Origin: a virus
Virus record (IMG/VR): IMGVR_UViG_3300037492_000422
Span: 1 to 24,860 of that record
Direction: 5' to 3' (one strand)
Length of the DNA stretch: 24,860 bases
Below are positions 8,121 through 14,739 of this stretch, piece after piece. Within the stretch, counting starts at the first letter, position 1; every line of letters starts with the position of its first letter. The translations under genes and the position numbers were made by a program. The notes under the pieces were generated by a model. It did not search any database. It was not told where the DNA came from and saw only the letters and a program-made list of their open reading frames with translations.

Positions 8121-8269
8121 TGAGTAGCAATATTTTAGTTCTTGTTTTGGGTTTCGTGTGGCTTACAGCAATGCTGTTCTATGAACAGTGGTCTTGGTGG
8201 ATATTCGAACAGTGCAATAAGTTAGTTCAATTTATCTCGAAAAGAGTAAATCGTGATAGAAAGCAATAG
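8120..8269 (+). CDS. 49-residue single-pass membrane protein (GTG start)
   Basis: A GTG at 8120 overlaps the previous stop by one base (taGTG) and opens 49 codons ending TAG at 8267. The product has one hydrophobic segment, residues 4-21 ('NILVLVLGFVWLTAMLFY'). An aromatic belt ('QWSWWIF') and a basic C-terminus ('KRVNRDRKQ') follow, as expected for a bitopic inner-membrane peptide with its positive end in the cytoplasm. The size and form recall phage lysis-related or superinfection-exclusion (Imm-like) peptides, but there is no specific match. A weak ggaag lies about 12 bases upstream. The composition makes a chance ORF less likely. Confidence 0.5.
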   Translation: MSSNILVLVLGFVWLTAMLFYEQWSWWIFEQCNKLVQFISKRVNRDRKQ

Positions 8270-8441
8270 AGACAGCTCTAGTGATGAAAAAATTCATCAG
8301 CATAAGAAAATTCTTTTGTTTGATGGATTCTAATTAAATACTTATATTCGCTCATTTCAAGTCATTCCAATTGCAAACGATGATGGAAACCATTTTGGTG
8401 GAGTTTTTGGATTTATTAGAAGTGTAAAATCTGCTATAGAT
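8253..8441 (+). pseudogene. Interrupted N-terminal part of the 5'-3' exonuclease gene (in-frame TAA at 8331)
   Basis: The frame of the downstream exonuclease continues upstream and encodes the family's N-terminal block: 'KKILLFDGF' (8304-8330), then TAA at 8331-8333, then 'LNTYIRSFQVIP' and 'NHFGGVFGFIRSVKSAID' running into the ORF at 8442. Phage RNase H/FEN proteins have 'LLIDG.N.(F/Y)IRSF' here, and the Asp of 'LFDG' is a metal ligand in the family. Removing the six bases TAATTA (8331-8336) would give a canonical 'DGFNTYIRSF'. The only start in this frame is GTG 8253, which overlaps the upstream ORF. An ATG at 8284 is in another frame. The result could be a sequencing error, a decayed gene or recoding. 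Confidence 0.6.
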
Positions 8442-9305
8442 ATGTTCAAGCCCACAGAAGTTGTTGTCGCTTGGGATGGTCCTCAATCGGGACTGAAAAG
8501 AAAGCTTCTTTTTAAGGAGTATAAAGCAAACCGGCGAGCGCAACCGTGGAAGAAGGGTTCTGTTAGGGCTTTTGATTTTCTCAATGAAGATCAACAAAGA
8601 GAAAATTTTACGATGCAATTAGCTCGAATTAGGGAATACCTCACATTCCTTCCAGTAAAAACTCTGACTTTACCGTATATAGAAGCTGATGATATTATTG
8701 CTGATCTAGTTAACATGGCAAAAGAAGCCGGCGACGAATGTGTTGTTTATTCTTCTGATGCTGATTATCAGCAGCTAATATCGCCACTTGTTTCTTGCTA
8801 TAATCCAATTACAAAAAAGTTAATGAATGAAGAAACGTTTGAAGATAAACACGGATACTCACCTCAAAATTTTGTGTTTGTGAAGTCTCTTAAAGGGGAT
8901 AATTCTGATAACATTCCCGGCGTTAAGGGTTTTGGAGATAAAACGATTGCTAAACTTCTAAAGATGGACGTAAAAATATATTCTAGTGTTAGTGAAATAT
9001 TAGAAGAGTGCGCTTTTATCGTTAACGGAAACGCAAAAGGATACACTAAATCACAATTGTCAAAATATCAATTGATTATAGATAATGCTGAAGTATTTAA
9101 GCGAAATTATACTCTTATGCAGCTTCAAGACGTTGATGTTTCTATTCAATCAAAAGATATTATTAGAAAATTTAAAGACGATAAGCCCAACGAATTTAAT
9201 CGTTTTAAGTTAAAGATGATGCTAATAGAAGATCGCATGGGTCAGCAACTAAATAGTTTTGATTCTTTAAGTATAACATTCAATGGTCTTAGGTTCTGGC
9301 AGTAG
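8442..9305 (+). CDS. 5'-3' exonuclease / RNase H (FEN family), open C-terminal part
   Basis: The product resembles T4 RNase H and the 5'-nuclease domain of Pol I, which remove RNA primers and flaps. From the first ATG the visible landmarks are 'VAWDGPQSG' (9-17) with a metal-ligand Asp, 'EYKANRR' (26-32), 'EADDIIADL' (81-89), 'SSDADYQQL' (104-112) and the helix-hairpin-helix 'KGDNSDNIPGVKGFG' (151-165). All are typical of the family. The ATG at 8442 has no Shine-Dalgarno and lies inside the domain: about 35 further conserved residues are encoded just upstream, beyond which an in-frame TAA intervenes. As annotated from this ATG the protein would lack the first catalytic Asp and probably be inactive. 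The rest of the gene is intact and shows no sign of decay, which argues for a sequencing error, recent mutation or recoding. Confidence 0.82.
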   Translation: MFKPTEVVVAWDGPQSGLKRKLLFKEYKANRRAQPWKKGSVRAFDFLNEDQQRENFTMQLARIREYLTFLPVKTLTLPYIEADDIIADLVNMAKEAGDECVVYSSDADYQQLISPLVSCYNPITKKLMNEETFEDKHGYSPQNFVFVKSLKGDNSDNIPGVKGFGDKTIAKLLKMDVKIYSSVSEILEECAFIVNGNAKGYTKSQLSKYQLIIDNAEVFKRNYTLMQLQDVDVSIQSKDIIRKFKDDKPNEFNRFKLKMMLIEDRMGQQLNSFDSLSITFNGLRFWQ

Positions 9306-9306
9306 A

Positions 9307-9323
9307 TTTCGGAGCAGTACAAA
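9307..9323 (+). repeat. Inverted repeat, left copy flanking the porin-like gene
   Basis: The 17 bases tttcggagcagtacaaa begin two bases after the exonuclease stop codon. They match the reverse complement of 10250-10266 at 16 of 17 positions. The pair encloses only the porin-like gene. Confidence 0.7.
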
Positions 9324-9341
9324 CTAACATTGGAGGAATTA

Positions 9342-10220
9342 ATGACAAAGAAGATTTTCGTTTTGTTTGCCGTGCTAAGTATTGGGCTTTTCGGGTCTCT
9401 AGCGTTTGCACAGAGTGATTCTACTACTGTGGCGCATAAGGCTTGTATCGTTCATGCTTGCAACAGTAATTTTGACGGCTTTTACGGAGAAGCCTCAGTA
9501 ACAGCTACTCTCGATAAGGGTAAGAAAGATCTTAGCACTGATCTAACTTATTTCGCTATCGGCAACTCTTCCGATAGATTTGAGTTGTATGCTAAGATCG
9601 ATTCGAAGACGGGTAGTTCGGATCTGCAGGAAGCATTTGTTAGGTTTAAGTTCTTTGATCTGGACTTTAACGTCGGTAAGCAGGTTGTTCCTTTTGGAAT
9701 AAACTACCTTAGCCGGCCGTCTAGTTCAGTATTCGTTACAACTCCAAATCAAGACGCTTACGTCGATGGCTTCGGTTCTTACATCGAAGATAGTCGAATG
9801 CGCTTTGATGGTTTCTACGGCGGAGGCGGAGTATATTCTCTAAGAGCTAAGGCTTATTTCTTCGACAAGGGCTTTATCCCTTCGATGAGCTATAATGACC
9901 AAGAGCAAGTCAATCTGGCCATAGAGACTTACTTCGATACTGCTCTTCTCAAGACTTCTCTATTGGGAGAGTGGCATTGCTGGAATGGAAACACTTGGGC
10001 TAGAACACTAATCACTCCGGGATTCTACGATAGAATTGGTGTGCTTTTTAGCTACTACAATACGAGTGCAAATCTTGGTCTACAGAATTTTGACTTCACT
10101 CCCGACGCTTGGACTTACGGTCTTTATTGCGAAGTCAGTAAGGGTATTGATGTTACAGCCGAGTGGAAATCGGGCGAAACTTTTAGGCCAGTTTCAGTGC
10201 GGTTTGCTACAACTTTCTGA
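9342..10220 (+). CDS. Secreted outer-membrane beta-barrel (porin-like) protein
   Basis: The 292-residue product begins with a classic Sec signal peptide: 'MTKK', a hydrophobic core, then 'AFA|QS' with predicted cleavage after residue 23. The mature part is made of alternating, aromatic-edged strands, and the segment 'FNVGKQVVPFGINYL' resembles the 'vG....PFG' strand of Gram-negative porins of the OprO/OprP-like kind. It ends in 'VRFATTF': a C-terminal Phe with alternating hydrophobics is the Bam recognition signal for outer-membrane proteins. Cys35 and Cys40 could pair. I chose the ATG at 9342 because TGGAGGA (9331-9337) lies just upstream; an in-frame TTG at 9330 overlaps that site. Codon composition is richer in G+C than neighbours. 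It sits between exonuclease and helicase genes, flanked by inverted repeats, and looks like an acquired host-derived cargo gene. Possible roles are nutrient uptake, or masking or replacing the receptor porin. Confidence 0.78.
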   Translation: MTKKIFVLFAVLSIGLFGSLAFAQSDSTTVAHKACIVHACNSNFDGFYGEASVTATLDKGKKDLSTDLTYFAIGNSSDRFELYAKIDSKTGSSDLQEAFVRFKFFDLDFNVGKQVVPFGINYLSRPSSSVFVTTPNQDAYVDGFGSYIEDSRMRFDGFYGGGGVYSLRAKAYFFDKGFIPSMSYNDQEQVNLAIETYFDTALLKTSLLGEWHCWNGNTWARTLITPGFYDRIGVLFSYYNTSANLGLQNFDFTPDAWTYGLYCEVSKGIDVTAEWKSGETFRPVSVRFATTF

Positions 10221-10249
10221 TAATTATTACCACTTAGATCGTTTCATAA

Positions 10250-10266
10250 TTTGCACTGCTCCGAAA
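10250..10266 (-). repeat. Inverted repeat, right copy flanking the porin-like gene
   Basis: The bases tttgcactgctccgaaa are the inverted partner of 9307-9323 (one mismatch, a/g). The copy lies 30 bases after the porin stop. It overlaps the GAAAGG ribosome binding site of the helicase gene (10263-10268), so an RNA duplex between the copies could hide that site. Confidence 0.7.
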
Positions 10267-10273
10267 GGTTTTT

Positions 10274-11662
10274 ATGACATCGTTCGAAAAGTTTGGTAAT
10301 GAGTTTCAGATAAAAATATTACACTATTTCTTAAGTGATAATGATTTTGCAATCCGGGTGATAGACATACTTCACCCGGAGTTCTTTTCTAATGAGAACC
10401 TTCGGTTCCTATATTCTAAAATTATAGAACACCAGCAAAAATACGAATCTATTCCCAATTCAAGTTCTCTTGATGCCATAATAGGAACTCTCGACGAATC
10501 TGTCGACGAAAATGTCAAAGAATATCTCACTACTGTTGTTGATATCTTCAAGAGTACAGCTAATGATCAATCGGATAAGAAATACGTAGAAGAACAGACT
10601 TTAGAGTTTTGTAAGCAGCAAGCTATGCGCGATGCTATCATGCAATCTATAGACTTTCTAAAAAAAGAAGACTATGAAGCTATTTTTACGGCTGTTAAGA
10701 AAGCGCTGGCTGCTGGTGCATCAAGAGAAATTGGTCACGACTATTTTGAGGCTGTAGCTTCTCGTCTTCTTAATAAGAGAAATCCTATCTCAACTGGTAT
10801 GAAATTGCTTGATGATTATATCGCAGGAGGCCCTTCAGCTGGCGAACTTATGATTATTATGTGCGCGACTGGAGTGGGAAAATCAATGTTTATGGTATAT
10901 CTTGCTTGTCAAGCTATGCTTCAAAATAAGAAAGTTCTCTATTATTCTTTTGAAATGTCTGAAAGTATGATTGGTATTAGAGCTGATGCTTATTTTACGA
11001 AAATTGGTCTTACGAGTCTATTGATGGACACTGAGGGAGTTCATAGAGCCGCTGTTAAAGAGCGATTAATAGGCCTTAAAGAAGTGTGCCCTTCAGCTGC
11101 TCTAATGATCAAAGAGTTTCCCACAAAAACTTGTACAATTACAGCACTCAAGAATCACATCAACAACTTACAAGCAAGAGGATTCATTCCAGATATTATC
11201 TTCGTCGATTATGCTGATTTAATGCGCTCTACGTCTAAATACAATGATAAGAGATTTGAGCTTGAATCTCTTATTGAGCAACTTAGAGGTATGGCAATGG
11301 AGTTGCATATTCCAGTTGTTACAGCTTCTCAGGCAAATAGAGAAGGCTTAGATACTTCTATTGTAAAACTGAAGCACATCTCAGAGTCTTTAGCAAAAGC
11401 GATGATTGCCGATGTTATTATTTCTATAGGTAGAGATAGTGAATTAATAAGAGAAACCAAGGCTTGCTACTATCTTGCAAAAAATAGACTCGGCCGCGAT
11501 AAAGTGATCTTTTCCGGTAAGTTTGATACAAGTATCCTAGATTTTACTATCGATCGTGAAGGCTTCGAGGAGTCGTCTTCTCGTGGAGATGACCTAAACG
11601 AAAGGGTTGCGTCTGCAGTTAGAGAACTGCTAGCTAAAAAAGTTGACGAGGAAGATGAATAA
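10274..11662 (+). CDS. dnaB: Replicative DNA helicase, DnaB/T4 gp41-like
   Basis: This 462-residue protein is a hexameric 5'-3' replicative helicase of the DnaB/gp41 family. An all-alpha N-terminal domain (about 1-120) contains 'HPEFFSNENLRFLYSKI', the usual DnaB-like N-terminal pattern. The RecA-like motor follows from about 170. It shows 'STGMKLLDDYIAGGPSAGEL' (173-192), Walker A 'ATGVGKS' (198-204), 'VLYYSFEMSE' (221-230), Walker B 'DIIFVDYADLM' (307-317), the sensor segment 'PVVTASQANRE' (347-357) and a late 'YYLAKNRLGRDK' arginine-finger region. The ATG lies 6 bases after GAAAGG. The gene is followed at once by the reductase, whose ATG abuts its TAA. No primase was seen in the window, and gp41-type helicases normally need one. 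Confidence 0.93.
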   Translation: MTSFEKFGNEFQIKILHYFLSDNDFAIRVIDILHPEFFSNENLRFLYSKIIEHQQKYESIPNSSSLDAIIGTLDESVDENVKEYLTTVVDIFKSTANDQSDKKYVEEQTLEFCKQQAMRDAIMQSIDFLKKEDYEAIFTAVKKALAAGASREIGHDYFEAVASRLLNKRNPISTGMKLLDDYIAGGPSAGELMIIMCATGVGKSMFMVYLACQAMLQNKKVLYYSFEMSESMIGIRADAYFTKIGLTSLLMDTEGVHRAAVKERLIGLKEVCPSAALMIKEFPTKTCTITALKNHINNLQARGFIPDIIFVDYADLMRSTSKYNDKRFELESLIEQLRGMAMELHIPVVTASQANREGLDTSIVKLKHISESLAKAMIADVIISIGRDSELIRETKACYYLAKNRLGRDKVIFSGKFDTSILDFTIDREGFEESSSRGDDLNERVASAVRELLAKKVDEEDE

Positions 11663-13546
11663 ATGCTAGAGATGAATGAGTTTCAAGTATCTCTTATGAA
11701 GCAGAGATACGCTTTACCCAAAGAAGAAAGCTGGTCGGATGTAGCTTCAAGAGTATCGGAGCACTTGGCTAAAGCTGAGAATAATGGTGACATGCCGATC
11801 TGGGAAAGACGCTTTAGAGATATTATGTCAAATGGCTACTTTTTTCCTGGCGGAAGAGTACTCTATGGTTCTGGTAGAAGAATTGGTGGGTTGTTAAATT
11901 GCTTTTGCCTTGATATAGACGATAACAGGCACTCTATTGCTAAAAATTTGCACGACATGTATATTATAACATCTAGTGGTGGCGGAATTGGTATTTCTTA
12001 CAGTAAGATAAGACCAAAGGGTGATCCGATTCAGGGAGTTCAGGGTGTAGCTCCGGGTGCAGTATCAGAGATAAAAAAAATTGATGCAGTAGGAAGCGAA
12101 ATAAAATCTGGCGGCGGAAGACGATGCGCCCTTCTTGCAACACTCTCTATAGACCATCCAGACGTTTTAGAGTTTTTAGCGGTAAAGACCAATAAGCAAG
12201 CTTTAAACAATCACAACATATCTATTTCTTACACTAAGAAATTTTTTGACGCAGTAAAGCAAGACAAAGACTGGACTTTTTCTTTTAGAGGACAAGAGTA
12301 CAAAGTTTATAGATTGAATGTAATAAATAACGGAGAGCATGTTTCTAAAGTAGACATTCCTGCTACATCTCAAGAAAATGCAATCATAACAGCAGAGAAT
12401 TTCTATAAGAAACACTATCAAGATCAGTTTGAATTTAGCGATGTAATACAGATAAAAGCAAAAGATCTTTTCAAGAAGATAGTTAATCACTCTGTAGAAA
12501 CTGGTGAGCCCGGTTTCCTTTTTGTAGACAATATTCTTAAGAATTTTGCACCCAGCTATTTTGAAGAATTTTGTAATCCAAACCCTTGTGTTGAAGCTCT
12601 ACTTCCTGCAGACGGTAACTGCTGTTTAGGTTCGATCAATCTTTCAGCTATGTACGATGAGGAAACTAAAGACGTTAACTGGAAGCTCCTTGGAAGAGTA
12701 ATACGCACAGCAGTTAGAGCTCTTGATAACGTCCTCACAATGAATGTTTACCCCACTCCAGAAACTAAAGTAAGAGCAGAGCTGTCAAGAAGAATTGGTC
12801 TTGGTGTTATGGGATTGCATCACCTTTTGATCAAGCTCGATTTGCGCTACGGTTCAGAGAAGTCTATTGAGTTCATAGAGAGATTATTTGCAACAATTAG
12901 AAATGAAGCGTTTGATGCTTCTATAGACCTCGCTCAAGAAAAAGGCCCTTTTACGGCTTATGACTATGACAAATATACTCAGAATGCTTACATCCAGAAA
13001 TTACCTACTAGATTGCTAAACAAGATGAAAAAGCATGGCATAAGAAATGCTGTACTTTTGTCGTGCGCTCCTACTGGAACTATTTCTGCTGTTGCTGGAA
13101 CTAGCTCTGGAATTGAGCCTATTTTTGCTCCTATCTACAAGAGGCGTTATTATCAAAAGAGCGTTCTTGCTGAAGAGATCATTGTAGATCCTATTTTCAA
13201 GAATGCCATACTTTCTGGTAGTAGTTTTGAAGAAGTGGCAGTTGGAGCTTATGACGTCACTCCGGCAGAGCATGTAGCTGTTCAGGCTGCTGTTCAAGAC
13301 AACATAGATCAGGCTATCTCTAAAACAATCAATCTTCCAGCTGATTATAATTATGAAGATATGATCGACGTCATTTTAGACTATTCTGATAGACTTAAGG
13401 GCCTTACTTTCTACAAAGCGGGATCTAGAGGAGAAGAACCACTTTCTGTCATTGCGGTAACGGCCGAATCTATTTCTCAGTATATTTATAAGGGAACAGC
13501 TACTGTTGAAGAACAGAGTTGCAACACGGGAGCTTGTGAAATATGA
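11663..13546 (+). CDS. nrdJ: Class II (adenosylcobalamin-dependent) ribonucleotide reductase
   Basis: The 627-residue enzyme should reduce ribonucleotides to deoxyribonucleotides using coenzyme B12. The visible landmarks are 'FPGGRVLYGSG' (61-71), the first redox Cys80 in 'LLNCFC', and the active-site 'NPNPCVE' with Asn307, Cys309 (thiyl radical) and Glu311. Cys320, eleven residues later, is the second redox Cys. 'SCAPTGTISAVAGTSSGIEP' and the C-terminal shuttle 'CNTGAC' (Cys620, Cys625) follow. The NPC.E and PTGTIS combination without an N-terminal ATP-cone, and no NrdB partner in the window, favour class II. An extra segment of about 45 residues (roughly 215-260) interrupts the usual core. 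Cys321 replaces an Asn common after the second redox Cys. It directly follows the helicase and its TGA overlaps the next ATG, so it is co-translated. Confidence 0.9.
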   Translation: MLEMNEFQVSLMKQRYALPKEESWSDVASRVSEHLAKAENNGDMPIWERRFRDIMSNGYFFPGGRVLYGSGRRIGGLLNCFCLDIDDNRHSIAKNLHDMYIITSSGGGIGISYSKIRPKGDPIQGVQGVAPGAVSEIKKIDAVGSEIKSGGGRRCALLATLSIDHPDVLEFLAVKTNKQALNNHNISISYTKKFFDAVKQDKDWTFSFRGQEYKVYRLNVINNGEHVSKVDIPATSQENAIITAENFYKKHYQDQFEFSDVIQIKAKDLFKKIVNHSVETGEPGFLFVDNILKNFAPSYFEEFCNPNPCVEALLPADGNCCLGSINLSAMYDEETKDVNWKLLGRVIRTAVRALDNVLTMNVYPTPETKVRAELSRRIGLGVMGLHHLLIKLDLRYGSEKSIEFIERLFATIRNEAFDASIDLAQEKGPFTAYDYDKYTQNAYIQKLPTRLLNKMKKHGIRNAVLLSCAPTGTISAVAGTSSGIEPIFAPIYKRRYYQKSVLAEEIIVDPIFKNAILSGSSFEEVAVGAYDVTPAEHVAVQAAVQDNIDQAISKTINLPADYNYEDMIDVILDYSDRLKGLTFYKAGSRGEEPLSVIAVTAESISQYIYKGTATVEEQSCNTGACEI

Positions 13547-14040
13547 GTAAGTTTATAAATGAAATAGCATTCAGATTGCAGCAGATGGATGAAGCAGGAC
13601 CTTCAGACGAGTGGTATAAGTTTAAAAGCACAGATCCTCATCCTATGGAACACCCGCATAATTGGGGATACGAACACAACAGGAAAGGTTCAGTTTCTTA
13701 CGTAAATTCTAAATATACAAAGAAACCAGGCTGGTATCATTCAACTATTGGTGGTGACAATACGCACGAAGAACCTTTCAAGACTCCAGAAGAAGCATTA
13801 GAACATGCAAGAAATTATAAGAAACCTAAAAGACATCAAAAACTAAAACAGATGGATGAGGGAACTTACGGCCGCTGGAAGAAAGATTCAGAGGGCAATT
13901 ACTATCATAGCAATGGCGATAGAGTATTCATCCAGGCTAGTGGCTGGACAAGTAGATGGGTAGAGGGATTTTTTGCAACTCCTAAAGAAGCTATGGCTGC
14001 AGCTGATAAACTGAATGATCCCGGTTGGAGAAATGATTAA
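13543..14040 (+). CDS. Unknown protein with two internal repeats
   Basis: This 165-residue protein overlaps the reductase stop (ATGA), so translation is coupled. It holds two copies of one module. The first spans about residues 13-95, starting 'QQMDEAG' and ending 'PFKTPEEALEHARNY'. The second spans about 102-160, starting 'KQMDEG' and ending 'FFATPKEAMAAADKL'. Both have a leading W.K, Tyr/Trp/His-rich strands in the middle and a short helix at the end. A third copy closes the protein encoded at 14740-15729. The high content of Trp, Tyr, His and Gly suggests a small beta-rich binding module. The function is unknown; no catalytic motif is visible. Confidence 0.65.
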   Translation: MSKFINEIAFRLQQMDEAGPSDEWYKFKSTDPHPMEHPHNWGYEHNRKGSVSYVNSKYTKKPGWYHSTIGGDNTHEEPFKTPEEALEHARNYKKPKRHQKLKQMDEGTYGRWKKDSEGNYYHSNGDRVFIQASGWTSRWVEGFFATPKEAMAAADKLNDPGWRND

Positions 14041-14056
14041 TTAGAAAGGTTACATT

Positions 14057-14329
14057 ATGCCAACGACAAGAGAAAAAGCTAAGAGAAACAGAATACTGCT
14101 TGCTAAGGCCAAGAAGGATGGAGCAAGAAATTCTGCTAGGAAGAAGCATAGATTCGAGACAAAAGAGAAGCGAGCTGAAAAGCGAGTAGCTCTTTCTGAA
14201 TCTCTACAAAAAATGTATAAAGAAGCAATAAATCTTGCGTGGGCGAAGGGTGTTGATTTAAAAGATGCCGTGGCCGAGATACAAGCGAAACAATCAGCCA
14301 TTATCAAGAAAGATAAGAGTACCCCTTAG
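14057..14329 (+). CDS. Small highly basic helical protein
   Basis: The 90-residue product starts behind AAAGG (14045-14049). The first 55 residues are dense in Lys and Arg ('REKAKRNRILLAKAKKDG', 'ARKKHRFETKEKR'), the whole chain looks helical, and there are no Cys residues. Such a protein probably binds nucleic acid. No family was recognised. An open frame on the other strand (14050-14307) mirrors the biased composition and is not supported. Confidence 0.6.
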   Translation: MPTTREKAKRNRILLAKAKKDGARNSARKKHRFETKEKRAEKRVALSESLQKMYKEAINLAWAKGVDLKDAVAEIQAKQSAIIKKDKSTP

Positions 14330-14711
14330 ATCTGGATTTAGAATTTGGCCGGGAACTCTTATGGAATTTCGATATGGTACTTATCATCCGCCCGGAACTA
14401 CGGGTGGTTATCACGTCGATCCTTCGCCTTTTATCTTTGTATTTTACGACGATATGTTTCACGCGATCCAGGGAGTAAACATAAATTATCTTCCTACACC
14501 CTATTTAATAAGATTAATATCGATTATAGATAAATTCCCGGGTTTAAAAACAGTTATCGGCGGGCAGTTGCTTTATAAAGTTGCAAAAAGAACTGCATCT
14601 CAAGCTTTAGAATTGGGTTATAGAAAATATTTAAGAAGTGTAATTAGAGAAGTTGTGTATCACGAACTTAGCTTAGAGAAGAAGCAATTACATTTACCCA
14701 AAGTTTTGTAA
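14265..14711 (+). CDS. Conserved-looking phage protein of unknown function
   Basis: Two starts are possible: ATG 14265, overlapping the previous gene by 65 bases, or ATG 14361 (116 residues) behind a weak cggga. I keep the longer form because 'RIWPGTLMEFRYGTYHPPG', which crosses the second ATG, looks like one continuous domain segment. It is followed by 'DPSPFIFVFYDDMFHAIQG' and 'VNINYLP'. This 'PG.L..F.Y...H.P...D..P.IFVF...FH.IQG.NINYL' pattern resembles a group of uncharacterised small proteins in T4-like phages, though I cannot name a function. The C-terminal third is helical and basic. The 65-base overlap is larger than elsewhere in the window, so the start remains open. Confidence 0.6.
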   Translation: MPWPRYKRNNQPLSRKIRVPLRSGFRIWPGTLMEFRYGTYHPPGTTGGYHVDPSPFIFVFYDDMFHAIQGVNINYLPTPYLIRLISIIDKFPGLKTVIGGQLLYKVAKRTASQALELGYRKYLRSVIREVVYHELSLEKKQLHLPKVL

Positions 14712-14739
14712 GTAGTAGAATAACACGAAAGAAGATAAG

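Noticed and set aside
8253-9305. Reassigned TAA codon as a genome-wide explanation for the exonuclease stop
   Set aside because: TAA ends several other genes in the window at sensible places (1264, 5283, 11662, 14040, 17879), so general reassignment does not fit.
10036-10299. 87-codon plus-strand frame across the end of the porin gene and the inverted repeat
   Set aside because: Out of frame with both the porin and the helicase, no ribosome binding site, no recognisable protein pattern.
14050-14307. 85-codon minus-strand frame rich in Ala/Phe opposite the basic protein gene
   Set aside because: The composition is the antisense shadow of Lys/Arg-rich codons; the plus-strand gene has a good ribosome binding site and fits the operon.
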